From positions 1-5,168 of the forward strand of contig JAUWFF010000134.1 in NCBI GenBank assembly GCA_030607105.1: 5,168 bases of DNA, given 5' to 3'. The notes beneath the pieces are model-generated. The model was not told the origin of the DNA. It ran no database searches and worked only from the letters and a program-made list of their open reading frames with translations. Source of the DNA: Filomicrobium sp. GTDB lineage: Bacteria > Pseudomonadota > Alphaproteobacteria > Rhizobiales > Hyphomicrobiaceae. A program made the translations under genes and the position numbers. Position 1 is the stretch's first letter; each line of letters starts with the position of its first letter. This document shows positions 1-5,168 of this stretch, piece after piece.

Positions 1-725
1 CGCGACAACGGTAACTCGCCGGAAGCCGCAAGCCTCTGCCTGAGGTCTCGGACATCGTTTCCACGATCTCCAACTTTCAATTTGGGCCCCACCCGCACCA
101 GCGGCCAGCCGCCCCTTTCGCGCATCTTCACAAACGTGCTCAAACGCGCCTTCATCGCCTGATAGTCGATGTCACTGGGCTGTACGCCATCGAGGACCTC
201 GCTGACCGAAAAACCGTCTCGCACAGCGTCAAGGGCCGGGTTTTCAACGACCCGGCGCGACAAAGTCCGCGGATGCAGCAGCTTCTTGTAACGTGTGAAC
301 TTGCCAAGTCGGAGATCGGAAACGATTTGCAAAAGCGCGGCGCTAAACGTGACCTCGACAAGTGCCTCAAACCGAGTGTCGTGGGCCCGCAGCGACTGTT
401 TGATGAACCGCAGCCTTTTGACCCAGCGCTCCGTCCCGGTCAGTCCGTCGCTCTGCAGTTTCTTGAGGACCTCGATGAGCTGGTCTGTGCGCCCCTCCTG
501 GAACCAAAGCAGCCGAGCCTTGGGGGACTCGTAGTAACGCTTTAGTGCCTGCGTTTGAGCCCGAACATCAAGCGGCAGGCCCTGCGGACGCTCGAGGTGC
601 CCGCGCACCTCTTCTAAAATTCGAGCCCCACGGGTTGTCTCGGTACCCATCGTTGGAAAGGCGCTGGCAACAAACAAAAAACAACCGAGAAAGACTGACT
701 GCTGAACTGTCAATCTATGCAACAC
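1..725 (-). CDS. L,D-transpeptidase, YcbB/LdtD type (N-terminal 241 residues; C-terminus beyond window)
   Basis: This is an envelope enzyme family that makes 3-3 cross-links in peptidoglycan, acting in the periplasm. The reading frame is open from an in-frame stop at 765-767 to the left edge. I chose GTG at 725 because it gives a clear signal peptide: residues 1-22 have a basic/polar start (HRL), a hydrophobic core (VFLGCFLFV) and an ASA cleavage motif at 20-22, with a GGGGAAAGA ribosome site upstream. ATG at 650 (residue 26) would delete this signal. Residues about 40-200 match the LdtD scaffold domain: YYES at 64-67, LLW ending at W74, then a helical stretch with the ALLQIVSDLRLGK pattern. 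GGWP (W207) and KLKVGDRGNDVRDLRQRL follow, the typical entry to the peptidoglycan-binding repeat. The YkuD catalytic domain with its active cysteine should lie past the edge, so activity cannot be judged. Family assignment is from motif recognition and is fairly sure. Confidence 0.85.
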   Translation of the reverse strand, partial: MLHRLTVQQSVFLGCFLFVASAFPTMGTETTRGARILEEVRGHLERPQGLPLDVRAQTQALKRYYESPKARLLWFQEGRTDQLIEVLKKLQSDGLTGTERWVKRLRFIKQSLRAHDTRFEALVEVTFSAALLQIVSDLRLGKFTRYKKLLHPRTLSRRVVENPALDAVRDGFSVSEVLDGVQPSDIDYQAMKARLSTFVKMRERGGWPLVRVGPKLKVGDRGNDVRDLRQRLAASGELPLS

Positions 726-731
726 TGATAT

Positions 732-740
732 TCTTTCCCC
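732..740 (-). promoter_or_regulatory. Ribosome binding site deciding the GTG start of the L,D-transpeptidase
   Basis: On the minus strand this reads GGGGAAAGA. The GGGGA part sits 10 bases before GTG 725 and the GAAAGA part 6 bases before it. No comparable site precedes ATG 650. TTG at 722 is a possible alternative start in the same frame. Confidence 0.45.
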
Positions 741-1014
741 GCCTAAACAAAGAAATATTAGGTTTCATTTCAAGAAAACAAGCTTATAGCCTACGCACAA
801 CCCAAATGAAACTAGCGCCAGAAAAGCTGCACCCGTTTTTCCCATTATCGAGCCTCAATTCGTAGTGGAACAACTCAGTTTATCGTGGAGAAAGACACAT
901 TTTGCACGATGAGCATGTGCAAGGTCGTCAAGAATGGGGCGAGGACCACTTGGCGGTTCGCACTTGCTTGAGCGGCGGATGCGCTAACACGTTGTATTTC
1001 CGAGAAAAAAGTTT

Positions 1015-1022
1015 GGGGAAGG
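1015..1022 (+). promoter_or_regulatory. Ribosome binding site deciding the TTG start of the TAXI gene
   Basis: GGGGAAGG is a strong Shine-Dalgarno match 7 bases before TTG 1030. It is 22 bases before the alternative ATG at 1045, which is too far. This supports the rarer TTG codon as the true start. Confidence 0.6.
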
Positions 1023-1029
1023 TATAGCT

Positions 1030-2376
1030 TTGCTCTTCCGCACAATGCGCGTAGTCGTCGTAATAACAGTCTTGGTTGGCATTGGCTCCTGGCTTTCAGC
1101 ACCACCGGATAAATATCAAGTAACGATAGCAGCCGGCCCCAGCACAGGCGAGGCCTACCGCTTGTTGAAGGCGCTGCAAAAGGTTGCGCATCGACACCAC
1201 GACAATATTTCAATCGAAGTATTTGAGACGCGCGGTTCAATGCAGAATATGAAGCTGCTGGCGGACAATCGCGTGAATATGGCTGCTGTCCAGGCTGACC
1301 TCATAACCGATGGAACAGCCCGGATGATTTGTGAGCTGTATTCCGACATGTTCCAGCTCGTAGTTCGCTCCGAGAGCGGCATACAATCCATGGCCGACCT
1401 CAAGGGAAAGCGCGTTGCGCTGCCATTCGAGAAAACCGGCGAATATGAAGACTTTCTGTTTTTGGCTCGACATTATGGCCTTTCGCCCGATGACATTACG
1501 CTGATGACGGGGACTGAAAGCTCTGCCGACTGGTTGTTCATTGATGGCGATGTGGACGCGGTTTTCCGGGTCAGAGGGAGCGGTAATACGTCGATCCTCC
1601 AGCTAATAGAGCAGGAAGATGCGACCATCATTCCCATCAAGCAGGCGGACGCTTTAAAGCTGCGCAAGCCTGCACTCCTTGCCGAGACAATTGCCGTTGG
1701 ATCCTATCGGGGATATCCGCCGGTGCCCGCAATCGATACCGTGACGGTAGCCTCGAAACGTTTACTTTTGGCACGATCGGATGTCCCGGATGCAATAGTC
1801 TACAAGCTGACTGCAACTCTATTCGAAAATCGCCGCGAACTGGTCGAACTCGACCCACTCACTGGCTTCGTTTCTCTGCCACGTCGAGCCGTAGGAACTC
1901 TGTTCCCAATTCATCCCGGCACGCAGCAGTTCATGGATCGCGATGAACCTTCGCTCATTCAACGTTACGCGCCAGCCAGCGCACTGGTTGTGTCTTTAAC
2001 GCTTCTCTACCTTTCCTCATCGCTTCAGTTTTCCGCGTGGAGGCGGCGGCGCACCATGGCACAGTATAATCGCGGCCTACTCCAGCTGGCTGATACTGCC
2101 CGCCGTGCGCAGAGCCACCCCGCGTTGCGGGAGTGCCAATCGGAGCTTTTGACTTTCGTTGAGCGGGTTGTCGGGGCAGGAGAGGCCGGTGAGGTCAGTA
2201 CGGCGGACATGGCACTTTTTGACAAGGCTTATAAAGCCGCGGAAGAAGCAATTCTCCTGCGTCGAACGCAATTGGATAGTGAGCTTTTCCGTTTTGACCG
2301 GGAGCGGGTCCAAACGAACGCGATCGCTCTAGAAGAGTCTAAACAATTTTCGAAAAGTGTAATTGGCAATGCGTAA
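1030..2376 (+). CDS. TAXI-family TRAP-type solute-binding protein, membrane-anchored with cytoplasmic tail
   Basis: This 448-residue protein resembles the TAXI branch of TRAP transporter binding proteins, which capture small solutes in the periplasm. Residues 8-24 are a hydrophobic N-terminal signal or anchor. The binding domain spans about 29-310. It shows VTIAAGPSTGEAYRLL at 31-46 (first strand and ligand loop), GSMQN at 69-73, AVQADL at 86-91, LKGKRVALP at 124-132, a GYPPVPAIDTVTVAS stretch before the last lobe, KLTATLFENRREL, and a final FPIHPGTQQF motif. It differs from a free TAXI protein in having a second hydrophobic segment at 316-334 followed by WRRRR and a 110-residue, charged, mostly helical tail predicted to be cytoplasmic. 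No TRAP permease gene lies next to it. It overlaps the downstream Cache sensor gene by 8 bases, suggesting coupled translation and a joint sensing role (inference). The ligand is unknown. The TTG start is supported by GGGGAAGG; ATG 1045 would remove only five residues. Confidence 0.8.
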   Translation: MLFRTMRVVVVITVLVGIGSWLSAPPDKYQVTIAAGPSTGEAYRLLKALQKVAHRHHDNISIEVFETRGSMQNMKLLADNRVNMAAVQADLITDGTARMICELYSDMFQLVVRSESGIQSMADLKGKRVALPFEKTGEYEDFLFLARHYGLSPDDITLMTGTESSADWLFIDGDVDAVFRVRGSGNTSILQLIEQEDATIIPIKQADALKLRKPALLAETIAVGSYRGYPPVPAIDTVTVASKRLLLARSDVPDAIVYKLTATLFENRRELVELDPLTGFVSLPRRAVGTLFPIHPGTQQFMDRDEPSLIQRYAPASALVVSLTLLYLSSSLQFSAWRRRRTMAQYNRGLLQLADTARRAQSHPALRECQSELLTFVERVVGAGEAGEVSTADMALFDKAYKAAEEAILLRRTQLDSELFRFDRERVQTNAIALEESKQFSKSVIGNA

Positions 2377-3409
2377 GTACGAAGTTGCTCGCTGGAGCGT
2401 TTCTCTAATATGTATCGCAGCTCTTTGTCTGCTTCTGGGCTCCATTGTTGTCGAACATTTCAAGTCTCGTGGCAATATCGATGCTGCCTTCACTCGCCTA
2501 CGGCTGATTCATGAGTTGCGAGCCACCGCGCTCGAAGATCTTTTGGCGTCGCTGCGCACTGAAGTCGCGGCTCTAAGCAATAACGGAAGGGTCAGGAGAG
2601 CCCTTGCAGAGTTCCAGTCTGGCTGGCGAAAATCTGGTCACGATGCTTCAGTGATCCTAAAGCGCGCGTACCAGAAAGGGGCGGCGAAACAGGCGGTCGA
2701 CACAATTGAATTGCCAGTAGAAAAGATAAACTCTTATCAGCTCGCACACCGAGCGTTTGATCCCTGGGCGGGTGAGTTCCTTCGGCATTTTGGCTACTAC
2801 GACATCTTTCTTTTGGATGCTGCTGGGAACATCCTCTACACCCATGCAAAAGAGGATGACTTTGCTGAGAACGTCTACAGGGGCGACCTTTCCCATAGCA
2901 ATCTTGCTGAGCTTATCCGGAGACTAGCTTCGGGGAGCGGAGAAACGGCTTTCACAGATTTCGAAAAGTATTCTCCCAGCGATGATGCTCCGGCTGCCTT
3001 TGCGGGAACTGCGTTAGTTGACCAAGCCGGCAAGATTTTGGGGTACGTAGTCATACAACTACCCCGCGAACCCTTGGAGCGCATTCTGCTGCAGGCTGAT
3101 GGCCTTGGCAAAACCGGAGAGACCTATGCTGTCGGCCCGGACAAGCTGATGCGAAATCAGTCCCGGTTCATTCAAGAATCCACCTTACTTCGCACCAAAG
3201 TCGAGACAAGGGCCGCTCAACAAGGCCTTTTTGGCGAGGCTGGCAGCGGGATAATTCTCGACTATCGCGGCGTCCCAGTTCTATCGGTTTGGGCCCCATT
3301 CAACTTCGGGGGTGTTCCTTGGGCCCTGATTGCAGAGATTGATGAGGCGGAAGTACGTCCGACGCCTTGGTGGTGGCGTGTGTTGGAATACACAAATTCT
3401 GACGAGTGA
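2369..3409 (+). CDS. Cache-domain transmembrane sensor, apparently truncated (no second helix or output domain)
   Basis: This 346-residue protein has one N-terminal membrane helix at about 9-28 (WSVSLICIAALCLLLGSIVV), then a periplasmic double-Cache-like domain at about 33-329. Supporting stretches are YYDIFLLDAAGNILYT from 143, a DDFAENVYRGDLSHSNLAELI segment, the GTALVDQAGKILGYVVIQLP strand pair, GKTGETYAVGPDKLM from 247, YRGVPVLSVWAP, and PWALIAEIDEAEV at 317-329. In relatives this sensor domain precedes a second membrane helix and then HAMP with cyclase, kinase, chemotaxis or GGDEF modules. Here the protein ends 17 residues after the domain (tail WWWRVLEYTNSDE) at tandem TGA stops. The two other forward frames do not restore an output domain before the convergent mmsA gene, so the break looks like a deletion or rearrangement rather than one frameshift. 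ATG 2369 overlaps the TAXI stop; TTG 2363 is an alternative start adding two residues. No strong ribosome site is seen, fitting translational coupling. Whether this copy functions is open. Confidence 0.7.
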   Translation: MRKYEVARWSVSLICIAALCLLLGSIVVEHFKSRGNIDAAFTRLRLIHELRATALEDLLASLRTEVAALSNNGRVRRALAEFQSGWRKSGHDASVILKRAYQKGAAKQAVDTIELPVEKINSYQLAHRAFDPWAGEFLRHFGYYDIFLLDAAGNILYTHAKEDDFAENVYRGDLSHSNLAELIRRLASGSGETAFTDFEKYSPSDDAPAAFAGTALVDQAGKILGYVVIQLPREPLERILLQADGLGKTGETYAVGPDKLMRNQSRFIQESTLLRTKVETRAAQQGLFGEAGSGIILDYRGVPVLSVWAPFNFGGVPWALIAEIDEAEVRPTPWWWRVLEYTNSDE

Positions 3410-3507
3410 TGAAGCCGGCCGCCCAGAAACAAGCGATTGCACCTGGCTCTTCTCGCCCGAAGTCTTGTCCGTACGTCGGCAATCCTTGATTTTCCTGTTC
3501 GTACCAG

Positions 3508-3536
3508 AGCGGCCAGGTCTTGGTTTCCAGACCGCT
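3508..3536. terminator. Possible stem-loop between convergent genes
   Basis: GGTCT (3516-3520) pairs with AGACC (3529-3533), and AGC (3508-3510) can pair with GCT (3534-3536) across a bulge. It sits between the sensor stop and the mmsA stop, where a two-way terminator would be placed. There is no T-run on either side and the stem is short, so intrinsic termination is doubtful. The rest of the 3410-3545 spacer shows no recognisable gene. Confidence 0.25.
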
Positions 3537-3545
3537 TGAAAGCAA

Positions 3546-5039
3546 TCAGCTCTGTACAGGCATGGCGTAGCTGGCACTGCGTGATTCATCACGAGGCCAA
3601 CGCGACGTCACCGTCTTTAGCCTTGTGTAAAAACGCACACCTTCCGGACCGTGCATGTGATGGTCGCCAAACAGCGAGGCCTTCCACCCGCCGAAGCTAT
3701 GGTAGGCAACGGGAACCGGGATGGGCACATTGACGCCGACCATTCCCGCCTGAACATGACTGACAAATTGCCGGCCGGCTTCGCCGTCGCGGGTGAAGAT
3801 CGCAGCCCCATTGCCAAACTCATGAGCGTTGACGAGTTCCAGGGCATATTCCGGGTTATCCGTGCGCAGTACCGATAAGACGGGACCAAAGATCTCTTCT
3901 TTGTAGATGCGCATGTCGGGCGTGACATTGTCGAACAGGCAGGGCCCGAGGAAGTAGCCACCCTTGTAGCTCTCATGTTGTACACCGCGCCCGTCGACCA
4001 CCAATTCGGCGCCTTCATTTAAGCCGGCCTCGATATACGATGTGACCTTCTGATAGTGGTCACCCGTGACCAGCGGGCCCATTTCCGCTTCGGGATCGGT
4101 GCCGGGACGAACCTTGAGACGGCGCGCCTCATCGGCAATTCTCTCGACCAGCGGCTCGGCGATATCGCCGACTGCAACGGCGACCGAGATGGCCATGCAG
4201 CGTTCGCCGGCCGAGCCATAAGCCGCCCCCATCAGACCGTTAACAGCCGTGTTAAGGTCCGCATCGGGCATGACGATCGCGTGGTTCTTGGCGCCACCCA
4301 GAGCCTGGACCCGCTTGCTGTGGGCGATCCCGCCCATTTGGATCGCCTTCGCGACAGGCGTCGAGCCAACGAAACTCACCGCCTTGACGTCAGGATGCTC
4401 AAGAAGCCGCTCCACGGTCGGCCGGTCGCCGTTGATCACATTGAAGACACCCTTGGGCAGACCGGCTTCATAAAGCAGATCGGCAAGTAGCAAAGACGCC
4501 GAAGGCACCTTTTCGGAAGGCTTGAGAATAAACGCGTTTCCGCAAGCGATGGCCACCGGGAACATCCACATCGGGACCATCGCCGGAAAGTTAAAAGGCG
4601 TGATGCCGACACAGACGCCAAGCGGTTGGCGAACCGCCCAACTGTCCACTTCGCTACCGACGTTTTCGGTGAAGTGACCGGCCATGACGTGCGGAATGCC
4701 GGTTGCGTACTCCACGACCTCCATGCCGCGTATCACTTCACCGTTTGCATCCGACAGAACCTTGCCGTGCTCCTCGGTGATCAGTGCGGCCAGGTCACCT
4801 TTATGTTTTTCCAATAACTCGAGGTAACGGAACATGACGCGAGCACGGCGTATGGGCGTCGTTCTTGCCCAGTCGACAGATGCATCTCGCGCCACCGCCA
4901 CTGCCCGGTCAACTTCGTCCTGCGCAGCGAAACTGACCTGCTTTGTGATTTCACCCGTCGCGGGGTTGTAGACTGGACCGTGCCGGTTGGCAGTACCGGC
5001 CACCCGCTCGCCACTGATATGATGTCCAAGAGTTGCCAC
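3546..5039 (-). CDS. mmsA: CoA-acylating methylmalonate-semialdehyde / malonate-semialdehyde dehydrogenase
   Basis: A cytoplasmic NAD-dependent enzyme that converts methylmalonate semialdehyde or malonate semialdehyde, with CoA, to propionyl-CoA or acetyl-CoA plus CO2. It serves valine, beta-alanine and myo-inositol breakdown. The 497-residue length fits the family. Visible elements are TPFNFPAMVPMWMFP with N150, KPSEKVP, the NAD-loop FVGSTPV at 223-229, ALGGAKNH at 246-253, catalytic C281 in GERCMAISVAV, and YKEEIFGPV at 379-387 with E382. Ala246 stands where hydrolysing aldehyde dehydrogenases carry the general-base glutamate, as expected for the CoA-acylating branch. GTG 5039 is preferred because AGAGGA lies 7 bases upstream and the protein then begins MATLGHHISGE, as in relatives. 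TTG 5075 would add 12 residues that contain the ribosome site itself. The C-terminal tail after FYTRLKTVTSRWP is somewhat divergent. Neighbouring genes do not tell whether valine or inositol catabolism (iolA) is its main role. Confidence 0.93.
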   Translation of the reverse strand: MATLGHHISGERVAGTANRHGPVYNPATGEITKQVSFAAQDEVDRAVAVARDASVDWARTTPIRRARVMFRYLELLEKHKGDLAALITEEHGKVLSDANGEVIRGMEVVEYATGIPHVMAGHFTENVGSEVDSWAVRQPLGVCVGITPFNFPAMVPMWMFPVAIACGNAFILKPSEKVPSASLLLADLLYEAGLPKGVFNVINGDRPTVERLLEHPDVKAVSFVGSTPVAKAIQMGGIAHSKRVQALGGAKNHAIVMPDADLNTAVNGLMGAAYGSAGERCMAISVAVAVGDIAEPLVERIADEARRLKVRPGTDPEAEMGPLVTGDHYQKVTSYIEAGLNEGAELVVDGRGVQHESYKGGYFLGPCLFDNVTPDMRIYKEEIFGPVLSVLRTDNPEYALELVNAHEFGNGAAIFTRDGEAGRQFVSHVQAGMVGVNVPIPVPVAYHSFGGWKASLFGDHHMHGPEGVRFYTRLKTVTSRWPRDESRSASYAMPVQS

Positions 5040-5046
5040 GGGAGTT

Positions 5047-5052
5047 TCCTCT
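5047..5052 (-). promoter_or_regulatory. Ribosome binding site of mmsA
   Basis: On the minus strand AGAGGA stands 7 bases before GTG 5039, inside an A-rich run. This fixes the start and argues against TTG 5075. Confidence 0.65.
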
Positions 5053-5168
5053 TTTTTTGTGCTCTGACGTTCCAAGATTGTTTTCAGTCTAACGGGTGGC
5101 GCACGGCGCTCGTCATTGCGCTTTGTAGGTCGGCGCGGGCAGTCCTTTGATCCTTACGTTGACGCAGG
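5053..5168 (-). other. mmsA leader, possibly containing the 3' end of an upstream co-directional gene
   Basis: No clear promoter is seen. Two minus-strand frames enter from the right edge. One ends with TGA at 5113-5115 (tail VNVRIKGLPAPTYKAQ), the other with TGA at 5084-5086 (tail ending AVRHPLD). Either could be the end of a gene upstream of mmsA, but each is too short to recognise or to choose between. Confidence 0.2.

Larger units (their letters stand above)
726..1029. other. Divergent intergenic region between the L,D-transpeptidase and the TAXI/sensor unit
   Basis: About 300 bases separate the two divergent starts. The stretch near 740-800 is visibly A+T-rich compared with the genes. 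On the minus strand TTGTTT (781-776) and TAATAT (760-755) are separated by 15 bases and could be a weak promoter for the transpeptidase. On the plus strand TTGAGC (968-973) followed after 18 bases by TTGTAT (992-997) is the best placed candidate before the TAXI gene, but its -10 match is poor. A small inverted repeat, GAAAT and ATTTC, occurs around 752-771. I see no convincing operator, small RNA or conserved small gene here. All promoter calls are guesses by eye. Confidence 0.35.

Noticed and set aside
152..370. Minus-strand 72-codon frame
   Set aside because: It lies in another frame of the same strand inside the L,D-transpeptidase, whose true frame is open to the window edge.
273..545. Plus-strand open frames at 273-545 and 295-534
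   Set aside because: They are antisense to the L,D-transpeptidase, whose protein matches a known family throughout; the plus-strand translations resemble nothing.
545..865. Plus-strand 106-codon frame across the transpeptidase start and leader
   Set aside because: It spans antisense coding and A+T-rich intergenic sequence with no family resemblance.
867..871. GGAAC as the -35 of an EcfG stress promoter
   Set aside because: No CGTT-like -10 element occurs at the required 16-17 base spacing.
875..1240. Minus-strand 121-codon frame
   Set aside because: It overlaps the N-terminal part of the TAXI gene and its ribosome site; the composition is typical of an antisense shadow.
3281..3592. Frames on both strands over the spacer (3281-3592, 3300-3545, 3330-3539, 3437-3733) as a transposase relic or small gene
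   Set aside because: None shows a recognisable motif, membrane segment or well-placed ribosome site, and all overlap the flanking real genes.
4056..4490. Plus-strand 144-codon frame within mmsA
   Set aside because: It is antisense to the conserved NAD-binding and catalytic region of the dehydrogenase, so it is a codon-bias shadow.

Overview
The window looks like chromosome or megaplasmid DNA of an alphaproteobacterium, most likely a member of the Rhizobiales. This is inferred from G+C-rich codon choice, the rhizobial style of the MmsA and L,D-transpeptidase proteins, and use of TTG and GTG starts. No rRNA, tRNA, CRISPR array, complete insertion sequence or phage gene is visible, so the genus cannot be fixed from this sequence alone.

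Layout: (1) From 725 to beyond the left edge, on the minus strand, lies the N-terminal half of a secreted L,D-transpeptidase of the YcbB/LdtD type: signal peptide, scaffold domain, start of a peptidoglycan-binding domain. Its catalytic domain is outside the window. (2) Positions 726-1029 are a divergent intergenic region. (3) From 1030 to 3409, on the plus strand, is a two-gene overlapping unit. The first gene encodes a membrane-anchored TAXI-family (TRAP-type) solute-binding protein with a cytoplasmic helical tail. The second encodes a single-pass sensor with a periplasmic Cache-type domain that stops just where a second membrane helix and an output domain would be expected. (4) Positions 3410-3545 are a short convergent spacer with a weak stem-loop. 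(5) From 5039 to 3546, on the minus strand, is a complete CoA-acylating (methyl)malonate-semialdehyde dehydrogenase, mmsA/iolA type. (6) Positions 5040-5168 hold the mmsA leader and perhaps the tail of an upstream gene.

The most interesting part is the plus-strand pair. A binding protein tethered by its own C-terminal helix, with no TRAP permease genes beside it and a Cache sensor gene overlapping its end, suggests ligand sensing rather than transport. The sensor lacks any visible output module, so this copy is either a decayed remnant or a receptor half that must signal through a partner. The flanking genes (cell-wall cross-linking, valine/beta-alanine/inositol catabolism) show no obvious functional link to it.
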